Assembly: GCF_000189635.1 (NCBI RefSeq)
Contig: NW_002476031.1
Span: 1 to 64,000, forward strand
Origin: Tetrahymena thermophila SB210
Lineage: Eukaryota > Ciliophora > Oligohymenophorea > Hymenostomatida > Tetrahymenidae
DNA: 64,000 bases
Direction of reading: 5' to 3'
Position numbers and translations under genes: made by a program. Shown piece after piece: positions 1-11,257 of this stretch. Under the pieces are notes generated by a model that saw only the letters and a program-made list of their open reading frames with translations, searched no databases and was not told the DNA's origin. Numbering within the stretch: position 1 is the stretch's first letter; every line of letters starts with the position of its first letter.

Positions 1-2217
1 AGTCAATTGTATTAAATTATTTGAGCAAATACTCATAAAGAAAATTCATTTCTGCATTCTTTTTTTAGTTGATTGAGATTTTATTCAAGTACTTCTCATG
101 AAGCTGCACAACTTTCTCTTTCATAGATTCTAAAAAATCAATTTTAATTTAATATTTATCTGTAACAATCTACTATGCAGCTTCAAAAATATTCATGTGA
201 ATAAGTTAAACTCCTTTGATTTCTATATTATCAGTCAAATTTTTTTACTTTCTGAACAATTTTCTTATTTATTCAACAAGCTTTGATATTATTTTAGTTT
301 ATTCTTGTCCATAGTTCTGACTGAATATAAAATCAGCTATTTCAACTAGACTCACGTTGAATTCATTGAAAGTATCTTTATCTTCAATAAAATTCTAACA
401 AAAATTTGAAACAGTCTCCTTGTTACTTTTTATCTCAAATAGATGCTCATCTATGTAAGCAATAAATTCATCAACCCCTGGAAAAATATCAATATTATTT
501 AAAAGATTGCAAAACAACTTTTTCTAGATATAAAATTTGTTCCTTTAATCAACAAAATCCTACATTTTATCTACAATCCCATCTATTTATTAAAAAAGTA
601 AATAATTACTTAAATTAGAAATAAATATATTTATCCTAAATTAAATCATACCATATATTTCCTATATTTATTAATGAGCTTTATCTAATTATTCTTGCAA
701 AAGTTTTGTTGCTTCGCTATGTACTTCTACTTCTTTATAAGAAATTTTTGGTTTTTGCAATTAGTTTTATCTTTCTTGCAAAAAATCTTCCAATTCAAAC
801 ACTATTTCATCTTCATCATTTTCTTTTACCTCTTTTAAAAACCTAAAGCAAGACTATTCTTGTATTTTTTTTTGCTTTAGCTTTTGCCTTATTTGCTAGA
901 ATGATTTCTACAAAATAAAATTTAGTAAAATAAATATTTTAATTATTTAGCAAATAAACTAAGTAAGTAAGTAAGTAAGTTAAAAAATAAATATACATGC
1001 CAGAGATTTATGTAATTTTTTAGGCTAACATTTCTCATATAAACTGCATTTTAACTGTGCAAATACATTATTTTTTCATTATTATCCATATACTTTTAAA
1101 AGTTCACCATAAACAGTCGTATTTTTATTATAAACTAGCTTTAATCAGAAGAGTTCTTAGATATCGACTGCTGCCTTCCAACTCTCAATGTTTTCATTTC
1201 CTCAAAAAATACTTTTAAAATGTTTTAGTTTTCAAATCCTACATCGTTGATAAATTAAACAAACTCTTCACAACTCACTTTTTATTAAATATAAAGGTTT
1301 AAAATATCTTATTAATTTAATTTATATTGATAATAAGATACATTCTTCTGTTTCGATTGAAATCTGGCTCATTTTATTTAATTTTAACAAGTTATCCTTA
1401 AGAATTTCCCATAAGTCAGCTAATTTATAATTTTTTGTCAGAGTCAAGTCATTATCACTTCCTGAAGAACTCTGTTTATATAAAATTCCTTTGATTGGAG
1501 TGATTGATAAGTGTTTATAATTCTCATAAATAAGTTTACCTTTATTTTTTCAATAACTTCTTTCTGCTTTCTTCTTTTAAACCTCTTATATCTTTTTTAT
1601 GTTTCTATTTAATATTCTCTTTCCTTTAAAATCCTTTTTAATCTGACTGAAAACCTCTAGTTATCCATTATATCTTCTAAATAATCAAAGACTTAACATA
1701 TAATTTTTCTTTGATTCTTTTTTTTTAAAAAATATGCTATTTTTATAATATAAATTTAAATGCTTTAAATCTAAATTTATACTTCTGTAGTAAAATAGTT
1801 GGCAGGTGGCATATTCCTAAAAAAGTATTAATAATCTTAAGTATTTGACAATTGCTTAGTGCTTTTCTTCCATCCAACCTCTTATGCCATCATAGTTTCT
1901 GAATCCAAATCTTTTGGTGTCTGATTTTCAGATTAAGAGTATTCAAAAACAGATTATAAATGCCTTTATGGAAAGGGTTTATAAGGATGCTTCTTATATG
2001 AGCTATTTAAAGATAATCTATTCGAATCTGGATGTAATTATATTCCTTCAACTATTTAAAATGGTTCCTGAAATGTACTTTCAGGATTGATTACACCTAA
2101 TTTAAGTTTATTCAGCTTTGCCTTAACAATCTCATTAGGATATTTGACTAGCTTAGCAAATTTAACATCATTTAAATTTGCTTTTAATGTTGTTGTGCTT
2201 TAAGTTTTCCTTTTCAT
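1..2217 (-). CDS. Coiled-coil protein of unknown function (5' part; 3' end beyond window)
   Basis: I do not recognise this protein. With TGA as the only stop, an ATG at 2217 opens a frame that runs off the left edge, giving about 642 codons over exons 2217-1540, 1471-1342, 1277-997, 907-652 and 582-1. Introns are 1472-1539, 1278-1341, 908-996 and 583-651. Each starts GT and ends AG, and each is needed to avoid a TGA or a frame change. A further intron at 1717-1782 (66 bp, no stop, multiple of three) is possible but not forced. The N-terminal third is Ser/Asn/Gln-rich. The rest is charged, Glu/Lys-rich and helix-forming, which suggests coiled coil. No catalytic motif was seen. It is divergent to the RAD51-like gene, with about 600 bp between starts. 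A structural or ciliary role is only a guess. Confidence 0.75.
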
Positions 2218-2828
2218 GATTGATTATAAAAATTGTGATAAAATATAAATACTTGGTTTAAAATTAGTTGCACTTCGTTTTAAATACAAAAAAAGTATTC
2301 GAAATGAATGTATCCAAACAAATCATTATATTTAAAATATTGATTAAATAATATCGTTATTATTACCTTAAATTTAGAAATTAATAAAATTTGATTATTA
2401 AACTAATTATTAATTTAAATAAATTAACTAGTTAGTTAATTGCACATACCTACGGTCAAGCTAAATAATATTTTTACTGAAAAATTTAATTAATTAATAG
2501 ATATTGTTAAATTATATTAATTCACTTTAAGCGCTTAAATCTGCAATTTTGATAATAATTTATTGCCTAAAATATCTGGTGATATTTTTTAGCATAATTC
2601 CGATTCAAATTTTATATTAATATTAAATACTCCAAATAGAATAACTAAAACATACATATATTAGATGCAAACATAAAACGAGAAACAATTATAACTTTAA
2701 AATTATCTTGAATAATTAGGAGTTTCTAATAGTAAAAATGCATTTTTTAAGTAAAAATTAACAAAATTTTCTAAAAAGTTTATCAATATTGCCTAAGCTA
2801 TGAGGAGGATCTATTGAAATTAAATAGA
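2218..2828. other. Intergenic region between two divergent genes, with a possible missing 5' exon
   Basis: This must hold the promoters of the genes on both sides, but I can point to no defined element. The last ~120 bases before 2829 read as plausible protein in two overlapping plus-strand frames. One starts at an ATG at 2738 and ends at a TGA at 2801. The other is in frame with the downstream recombinase gene and open from 2712, but has no ATG before 2829. This suggests the true start lies upstream, through a very short intron (a 28-bp GT..AG candidate is at 2751-2778) or a one-base sequence error. Confidence 0.5.
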
Positions 2829-3906
2829 ATGACAAACAAGGTATTAATAAAAAATTACAATATTTGCTTGAAATAAAATGCAAAATTTAATTATTCCAAT
2901 TATTAATAGTAACTAAATGATGCTTAATATAAAATTTCGAGTTCTTTTTGCAAAACTCCTCTCTAAAACGCTAAGGAACTTCTTAAAAAGTAGTAAAATC
3001 TGTAAAATCTTACTTTTGGTGAAAAAGAGTAAAATACATGATCAAGCTTTAGAAGAGTATTAGTTAAATAAATAAATATTTATAATAGATTAGATGATCT
3101 ACTTGAAGGAGGATTGTAAATAGGAAAAGTTTATGAATTAAGTGGATATCCTTGCTCAGGAAAGTCAATCCTTGCATAAAAGTTAATTTCTTAAAATTTT
3201 AAATGTAATCAAAAAGGTGCTTGGTATCTAGATATTTCTAATTAATTTAACTTAAAACGATTTTTGAAAATGGTAATATTATATTTAACTAATTAATTAT
3301 CATTGTTTAGAATATATTAAAATAAAATAACTTCAAATAGTATGGACTCAATGCATAAAAGAAAGAATTTGAAAAATGCTTCTACCATTAAATAATTTAA
3401 GATGCTAAAAGTTTATATATTTCTCTATGCATACTCATGAGCCAATTAAGTTAGAATAAATATTATAATTAAAGCAAGATTAACTTACTTGTTATTGATA
3501 ACTTTGCAATGATTTTGAGAAAAAAAGAACCATACAGTGAATACCTTTCATACATAACTTAGATTATAAATATAATTAAATAAATGTGTTCTGAATATAA
3601 CCTTACTGTACTTACAATTACAAATTAAGAAGAAAAAATTATTTTTAAATCTAAAACTGAAGATATTTTCCGTAACAAATCTAATTTATCAATATGGAAT
3701 TTTGTGCCTGATAGCTTAATCTTAATTGAAAACTAGCTATTGATTACAAGTGAAAACTTTTAAAGAAATGCTAAAATTAGCTATACTGTTCTTTCAGATA
3801 TATAAATGGTAACTTTAATAATAATTAATTCCATTTAATTTTAATATAACTTATTTTTTCAAAATAGAAAGACTAGAATACTGTTACTGTAAATAAATAA
3901 TATTGA
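2829..3906 (+). CDS. RAD51-family recombinase paralog (RAD51D-like)
   Basis: This is a RecA/RAD51-fold ATPase, a family that acts in homologous recombination and repair in the nucleus. Exons: 2829-2840, 2910-3028, 3089-3272, 3311-3808, 3868-3906 (284 codons with TGA, so 283 aa from this start). A family-typical TFG..ELDDLLEGG entry motif leads into Walker A GYPCSGKS (residues 63-70, Lys69). Walker B reads LLVIDN. A late W-FVP-S-ILI stretch resembles the WSFVPS-R-LL segment of RAD51D, so I lean to that paralog; RAD51C or XRCC3 cannot be excluded. The Walker A lysine and Walker B aspartate are intact. The ELDDLL motif forms only when intron 3029-3088 is removed, which confirms splicing. The intron at 3273-3310 is only 38 bp but is needed to reach Walker B. 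The protein is short for the family, and the N-terminus is uncertain. Confidence 0.82.
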
Positions 3907-5794
3907 CATTATTAAATTATTTTATTTTATTGTTACAAATAATTAAATATGTTTCAACTCTCCACTAAATTTTTCACTAAATTAAAAAATTATATTAAAT
4001 AAATAATAATACTTGATTATATTATTGTTAAGAAAACCATATTAAAAATTAAATAACTTTTTCTAATTTAAATGTTAAACTATACAATATATTGTATTAT
4101 AATAAACTACCTTTAATTTATTAAGTAGTTTAATAATATAAGCATAATATTTGTTAAATTGACAAAAGCTGAATACCAAATAAAATGAGTAAAAATTTTA
4201 ATCCCAAATGTAACATTTTAAAAATAAAAAGACTTTTTATAGATAGGGCACCTGTTTATTTTAAGTAAAATTTTTAGTGCTTTAGAGAAAAGCTTCATTA
4301 TATTATATTATATTATTTATTAATTTAATTAGTTGTGATAACTACTTTCAGTTGGTACATTAATAGAATAGCTCTTTTTAAATTTATTTTAATTACCATT
4401 ACTAACATTGCTCGATTATTCTAAAGCTTATTCTGTATTATAATTATCAATTAATTTTTCACTGCTTTATGAACTATCATCAAGACTATTATACATCATC
4501 ATAGCTATGGGTACGAATAAATTTATCTATATGTTCGATTTGATACAATAGTTTGATTAAAAATTTTCTTTTGATTTTATAAAATCGAAAACAAAAAATT
4601 TTTTTCTTATTTTCATTTTAGATTTTTGAATCTAAATTTATAAAAATTTGCTTGATTTTTTGTGAAAGAAAAAATATTTCGATATTTTTTAGGATTTAAA
4701 AAAATAGAGTTTTTGTTTACATAATATTTTTGATATTTAATTTCGTTCAAGTGGATTATTCAGAATTTATCATAACATACATATTTTCTTATAAAAATTA
4801 TATCACTTATTTCTTCTTCTGTCAAATCATACATATTTTCCACAAATTTAATCCTTTTTGGTTAGTTTTTGATGAAATTTTTGTTTTTTTTAATTCCACA
4901 ATACAATTAAACTAAGTCCGCGCATATCGACTTATTGTTGAAAAAGATACTCTATCAGGATTAAGATGCAAGGACTTCTAAATTTTCACTTCTGTAAGCT
5001 TTTTATTTTATAATGAAATAATTTAATTTTTTCTTTCTGTTTTTATGATAATAGCTATGATCTTCCTACAGGCTGCTAATTTTGATTATTTTATGAAAAT
5101 TACGAGCAAATCCTGTAGCAAGTTTGTAAACCAAAATTCAGAATTTGGAAGTAAAAAATTTTTGAAGAGCTAAAATAAAAAAAATTTAATAAAAAATTAA
5201 ATTTCATTGATTATTTAAAAAGTAATTTGATTATTAATTAAAATCAATAATAAATATTTTTATTCAGGAAAAATATTGTTAAATAATGAGAACTTTCGAA
5301 AAAATAAAGATGCATATTAAATTTAAGAAAGACATTTAATTATAACAACAAATCTAAAATACAAAGAAACTATTAATCTGTAAAAATTATCCCTCCAATT
5401 GCTTAGTCTTGAAATTAAATATGGCAGACTTGCTTAGAATTACCTAGGAAGTTTATTTGAGAAAACTAAAATTTTTTTACAAATATAATTATCTTCAACA
5501 TTTAATAGAATACTTTAATTCATTTTTAGCAAAAATATTTTCTTATGAATAGTTAAGTTCTTGTTTATTTTTCTGTAATAAAAAGATAAAATACACTTTC
5601 TAATATCTATTGATTTTTAATACATAGATGCTATTTTTACGTCTTTATATATGTATCTTTATGAAATTTTAAATTACTGAAAATAAAATTTGTTTAATTT
5701 AAAATCAATCAATTAATCAAAATAAATAAATATTAAATTGTATCAACTGTTTCAATCAATCAATAAATTAATTCAAAAATTAATAAGATTTTAA
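3907..5794. other. AT-rich intergenic stretch with a transposase remnant
   Basis: No intact gene was found on either strand with the ciliate code. The one recognisable element is a decayed Tc1/mariner fragment at 4760-5085. The rest is AT-rich and full of poly-A and poly-T tracts. The 61-residue standard-code frame at 4730-4915 lies antisense to the transposase relic and has no protein-like features. Confidence 0.55.
4760..5085 (-). pseudogene. Degenerate Tc1/mariner-type transposase fragment
   Basis: Read on the minus strand with TGA as stop, this shows the order of features seen in Tc1/mariner transposases. First comes an RK-I....ER..QIISL segment, then a helix-turn-helix-like VSFSTISR, then a basic KTKISSKTNQK linker, and after a frame change LTEEEISDIIF. 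The last corresponds to the LT.EQW..VIFSDE block that precedes the first catalytic Asp. Here SDE is replaced by other residues and a TGA follows (4760-4762), so the catalytic core is missing. There is at least one frameshift, near 4825. This is a non-functional relic. Assignment rests on pattern matching by eye, and a chance AT-rich frame is the main alternative. Confidence 0.45.
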
Positions 5795-7756
5795 ATGAAG
5801 ACGTTGAAGAATTAGGATACTCTCAATCTTTCTTAATCATTGGAAGATAACTAAAATAAAATAGAGGAAACACATAAGCTTATTTAACAAATAGAGAAAC
5901 AGCTTCAAACTCTTTCGTAGTAACCCTCTTTACCTCTTACTATTCCGACAGAAACATTATCATAAAACTAAACGGATTAGATATTTTAATAGCCTTTGAT
6001 TCATTTAAAGAATTAGCAATTTGAACAAAGCAGCAATAATCCAAGATAAAATATTTTAAATTAACAAGATATTATAACTACAGATCAAGGATAATATAAT
6101 CAAAATTATTATGCAAATCTACCTGAACTAGGGCAATAAGATTAATAAGCTAGTATTTAGATGGAATCAAAGTAGCAAAGTGCTCATTTCTAATAATTCT
6201 CTCACAACAATTCTCTTAGAAATAATTAGATGCAATTAAATATGAATTAAAGTAGAGAAATTGGTAAAATTCGTAATTAGATAAGTCCCCCTTCAAGATA
6301 GGAGAAACAAATGAGTGTAAACGGAGCAATTAATTAGTCTTTAATGAAGGAAATAGGAAAAGAATATTAAACACAAGATTTAAAAGAATTACAAAGAGAA
6401 CATTTATAAGAAGTAACTTTATTAGAATAAGCTTATAGGAAGAAGATTTTAGATATGGAGCAAATTATTGAATAGTAAAAATTGTAATAAGAAAAGTAAT
6501 TAATGGACATGCAAAGTCTTCTACTAACTTTAGAATAAAAAGAAAGCATAATCTCGTAACTTAAAAATAGATAAGTTGAATCATATAATTAGCAAAGAGT
6601 CTTCACTTAGTATGAATAATAATAAGAAATGATGATTTTAGCAAAAAAGTTAGAAATTTCAGAAAAAGAAAAGTTAGAATTAATGAGTCAAAATGAAAAT
6701 TTGAATAGACAATATAAGCTTGTCTTAAGTCAAAATGAAATTCTCTCTAATAAGTATAATAGAATACTTAATCTTTATCATTAATTAGTAGATAATGATA
6801 AAGAAAAATTAATTCAAATGTAATATGCAGAATCTTTAAATAAAGAGTAATCTCTTTTTTTATCTCCATAAAGCAGAACTCGCCCTACTAATAATAATAT
6901 TAATTAAATTAATAATATTTCATCTATTTAGTAGTATAATAGTACACCACCAGTTAATAGCAATCATTTGAAGGATTCAAATTTATAAATCCAAAATGAA
7001 TTGGATCTTCTAGATGAAATTTATCAATAGAGAAATGCAGCTGTATTTAGTAGCTTAAATAGAAAGCCATACTAATTAAGTTTATCAGGCCAAAAAAACA
7101 ATATGTAAAACTAAGCACCATAATAACTATTTTCAGTTGAACAGATGTATAATAATAATCAATAGTAGTTTTTATAATAAAATAATTAGCAAAGTAACTA
7201 ATAAGTTTAAAATAATTGCCCTTAGAATTAACAAAACAAATATGCAACTAATGTATAAAGAAATTCTTAAGAGAATGAAGATATTTAAAATTAAAGCTAG
7301 AGATAATTTTCTAGAGACAATTCAAATGAAGATATTAGCTTGCCAATTAAAATATTTGATAGAAAAGATAACATAAATTAAAAAACAAGCAACCAATTAA
7401 AAAGTCCTTCAAGAGATCCTCAAAAAGAAAATAAAAGTAATCAAAGCAAAGCAAAAAATATTGGTGGAGACATAAAGAAAAATATTTCAAACATAAAAAA
7501 TGCTCTAGAAGAAAATATCCAAACTTACTAACATCTACCTACAGAAATTTAATAAACGTCAAAAAGAGAAACTATTAACGATTTTTTAAATTTATCTGAA
7601 TCTGTTTAAACTAAAAAATCTACTAAAATAAAAAACTAGTCAGGTTTAAATGCAACCAAAAGTACAATTAATAATAAATCAGTCATTACCAATAAATCTT
7701 TAAATAAAAGCAAAATCAATTAAAAAACAAAGCTTTCTAAAAAAGTGTTAAAATGA
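5795..7756 (+). CDS. Gln-rich coiled-coil protein of unknown function
   Basis: A single-exon gene: ATG at 5795 to TGA at 7754-7756, 654 codons (653 aa) with no internal TGA. More than a hundred TAA/TAG codons are read as Gln. I do not recognise the family. Residues ~1-180 are Gln/Asn/Ser-rich and low complexity. Roughly residues 185-360 form a long Glu/Lys/Leu heptad-like stretch typical of coiled coil. The C-terminal third is again Asn/Ser/Lys-rich and ends very basic. No signal peptide, membrane segment or enzyme motif was seen. It points toward the GRIP golgin gene about 1 kb downstream, but a shared role is not supported by anything else. Confidence 0.8.
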
Positions 7757-8746
7757 AAACATTATTTTTATCTTATTTATATTAACTTCTAAGTAATTAA
7801 TACCTTTAAATGTACTCAGTTGTAATAAAATTTTTATTTTTAAAGAAAATCAAATTTCTTTAATGCATTTATTTATCATTTGTTTATTTCTAAAGAAACT
7901 ATTTTCTATTATTCTTTAAAAAACTTTTTATTAATGCAATAAAATTAAACTAAACTAAATTATGGATAATCCTTTTTCTCATCTATACTTTTTTAAATTT
8001 ATATTATAAATATATTGAAGCAATTTATTCTAATCAGCTAAAAAAACATATTTTTTGTAATCATTAACAAACTAATTAATAGAAAAATTATTTAATCCAC
8101 TTTAACTTGGAATATTAATACACTTAAATTAGAGTTTAAAAATATAACAAAAAGAAATAGCAAAAATATATTTCTATTATTTATTTATTTTTATTATTTA
8201 TATATTTTATAATTTAAAAATAGATTCATAATTTTACCAAGAATAGTTACTGAATTAAAAATTAATAAAAAAATTAATTCAAAGATTAATTTTCAAAAGA
8301 AGAATTATTTGAGAAAATAATTTAATAATTTGCTTTTATTACAATAAATTATTTTATTTATACAAAATTGTAATTGAATTATTGCAGAAACAAAAAAACA
8401 ATATAATATACTGATATCCTTTTTTTAATTAGTTATTATACCTATGACAAAATTTATTAATTTAACTAAAACAACTAAATTGATTTTTAAAATTAAAAAC
8501 GAACTTAGTAATTATACAAGTTGAGTATTTTTTAAATTTTAGTTTATTTTTTTTTTTTTTTTCGTTTTTAAATATATTAATTAATGATTACAAATGTGTC
8601 AAAGAGTTGATTGGTCTCTTTGGTAGGAAGTAAAAATCTTTGCAAACAAAGATTGAAAAAAAAAAAAATTAATTAATATAATTATCAATCAATCTATTAA
8701 TATCTAAATTTACCAAAGTATAAGAATTATAAGCTTAAATTAAAAA
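7757..8746. other. Intergenic region upstream of the golgin gene
   Basis: AT-rich with no supported gene. It holds a run of 16 T (8547-8562) followed by two closely spaced perfect hairpins (8600-8654), described separately. Otherwise nothing recognisable was seen. Confidence 0.6.
8600..8654. repeat. Two adjacent perfect stem-loops
   Basis: CAAAGAG (8600-8606) pairs with CTCTTTG (8616-8622) across a 9-base loop. AATCTTTG (8635-8642) pairs with CAAAGATT (8647-8654) across the 4-base loop CAAA. The two stems share the CTTTG/CAAAG core. They lie about 90 bases upstream of the golgin ATG, just after a T16 tract and just before an A12 tract. They could be a 5' UTR structure, a small RNA, or chance. 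Confidence 0.5.
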
Positions 8747-10501
8747 ATGTAAACAGATATGAATACCAGCCAATGTAGCGCTGCTAGCTCAGAAAATTTA
8801 ACAGAGTGCTTAGATATGTACAGAAAAGAAGCAGAATAAAAAATAGAAAATATGAAAGATCTTCTTAGAAAGGCTAAGATTACTATTGATAAATAAAAGG
8901 CAGAGATCATATAAAAGGTATAATATGCAAATAAGCAATCATATTTTTTTAAAAATATTCTATTAAAAATAAAAGAATGAAATCATAGAAGGGCAAATAA
9001 ATAAATATGCATAATTAGAATCTGTTTTCCAAAAATATTTAAATGAGGAAAAAAAGACATGTAAATAAATAATTATTCAATACTTTTTCAAAAAAATCAA
9101 CGCTTTCTATGTTTAATTATTTAGTTGATGCTTCTTAAGTTTTGAAAGTCTTAGCTTCAGTGGATATAGATGGGATTATTTGGATTTGTTTGAAATGTAC
9201 ACACTCAATTGTAATTTTATAGAATAAAATAACTTGAATTTATTAAGAATATTTTAAAATATAGGAATGGATTAGGGAAAGTGAATTGTAAGATTTACCA
9301 AATGACATAATTCCTTCAGCAATAAACTAGCAGGAATATGAAAGAATGAAAGAGAATTTTGAAAAAATTTAAAAATAGAGTCAATCAGAATTATAAAATG
9401 TTATTAATTAATATGAAGAGAGAATGAAAAGACTTGTAATTATAAAAATAAATCAATATAAATTTTAATTTTTCTTTCTTAAAAAGAAATAAGAAAATGA
9501 AGTTGTCTAAAGGAAATTCTAAGAAACATTGACTAATTTAAACTTAACCAATAAAAAGAATGAAGAAAATTTATAGTTTTTAAATGAAAGAGTATCAGAA
9601 ATTATTGATGAAAGGTATTTATTTATAATTACCATTTATAATTTATAGATTAAATATTAAAATAATATTAGCTAAGAAATCAGAGAAAATTGTTTAGGAT
9701 ATATGGCTGAGGAAAATGATGAAAATGTAAGAAAAGAATGCATGAACAAAGTTAAATTATTACTTATTAAGATGTAAAAATCAATTTCCGCGAATGCAGA
9801 AAATGACTGTCTCAATACTATTAAAGAGCACGTTATATTGCTTTAATAGACTTTATTTGAAGCTCTTAAAAAGTAACATTCCACCCTATAAGATGCATCT
9901 AACTAAGAAAAGCAATGGGAGGATAAATACAAGCAACTGAGCAAACAAAAAGAAGCTGAAAAAGCAGAAAAAGAAGAAATACTCAGCTAGGGAAGAAAAA
10001 TGTAAATTATTTTTTCTATCAGAACTAATTAACTAATATAAATACTATTATTTATTTCTTCAGGATTAAAGATTTACAAAAAAATTTGGAAAACCTCAAA
10101 ATCGAATCATAGAAATAAGTTAAAGAAAGAGATATCAAAATTGAATTTTTACAATAAGAAATGAAGAAGAATGTCAATATTTAATACATCAAAAATATTT
10201 TAATTAAATTTTTCAACAGCGATTAATCAGTAATAATTTTAATTTTTATTTTATTGCAAAATATAATCTTATCATTTTTTATTTTCAGGTTAAAGAGAGG
10301 ACATTACCAGTTATATAAACAGTGCTCTAATTTTCATAAGCTGAAAGTGAAATACTCAAAAATGCATGGCTAAGAGACCAAAGCACAGTAAGAAGCACTA
10401 TGAGTAACATCGGAAAGGTAAATTTAATGATAAAGATTATAATATCATATAAAATTAACTCAATTAAATATAATTAGATGTTCTCATTCGGCTCAAGTTG
10501 A
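8747..10501 (+). CDS. GRIP-domain golgin (trans-Golgi coiled-coil tether)
   Basis: Nine exons: 8747-8917, 8976-9060, 9125-9210, 9265-9435, 9487-9614, 9672-10001, 10064-10229, 10289-10417, 10478-10501. They total 1290 nt, exactly 430 codons (429 aa). The eight introns are 51-64 bp and all GT..AG. Most of the protein is Glu/Lys-rich coiled coil. The C-terminus carries a GRIP-like domain: YIKNILIKFF, then TLPVIQTVLQFSQAE, at about residues 361-400. This matches the YLKN-hxKF...hLPVhxxhLxhs pattern by which golgins bind Arl1-GTP on trans-Golgi membranes. A short Ser/Met-rich tail follows. The domain spans the junction of exons 7 and 8, so it is seen only after splicing. At 429 aa it is short for a golgin. 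A second ATG at codon 5 is an alternative start. Confidence 0.85.
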
Positions 10502-11257
10502 TATTAATTATTACAAATAAATAGTAACAAATAAAGTCACCATATAAAAAACTAATTAACAATAAATAAATATATCTTAAAATAAATTATTTCACCACTA
10601 TTTAATTTAAAATTAATTCCTGCTTTCATATATTAATGTAAAATTACTTAATTATATATAATATTTCCCTCGTAAGTGATACGTATATATACTATATATT
10701 CATGATTAATATGAGTTTCTATCTTATTAAAAAAAAATTATATTTGATTTACTCTTAATTAATTATGCATTCATCCAAAAGCATTCATTAATCGTCTTAA
10801 ATAAAAAAATATACTTAAAAAAATTTAAAATTACATTTCAATTTATTATTTAGAACTTAATTCATAAAAAAAAACTAAATTTTATTTATCTTAATCACAC
10901 TTATTCAAAATATCTTATTTAAATGTAATAAACTCAATCAACAAGTTGGAGATATCTTTATTTATCAATGATCAACTTTCTTTTTGAATTTTCTATTTAA
11001 AATAAATTTAGTTTTTTAATAATGATAATTTTTATATTCTAATTAGTTATTAAAATAAAATTATCTTAAAGTTTTTGAGAATACTACTATTATTTTTATA
11101 TAAATCTTTATACAAGTTTAAATTTAATTTTTGTGTTGTTTGTTTATGTAATAATTGAGAGAAAAGATATTATTTTTGATTATTTTTTATGACTAAAATT
11201 TTATCAAGTAATGTATAAATATTGAAATTAAAAAACTTTTTATAATTAATAGATAGA
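10502..11257. other. Intergenic region between convergent genes
   Basis: AT-rich sequence between the 3' ends of the golgin gene and the next minus-strand gene. No coding frame, RNA gene or repeat could be supported. Confidence 0.6.

Noticed and set aside
1472-1560. Apparent frameshift in the left-edge coiled-coil gene
   Set aside because: It disappears when the 68-bp GT..AG intron 1472-1539 is removed, and the following frame stays open.
7137-7376. 79-codon plus-strand frame
   Set aside because: It is an alternative frame inside the 653-aa Gln-rich gene at 5795-7756, which is open throughout with the ciliate code.
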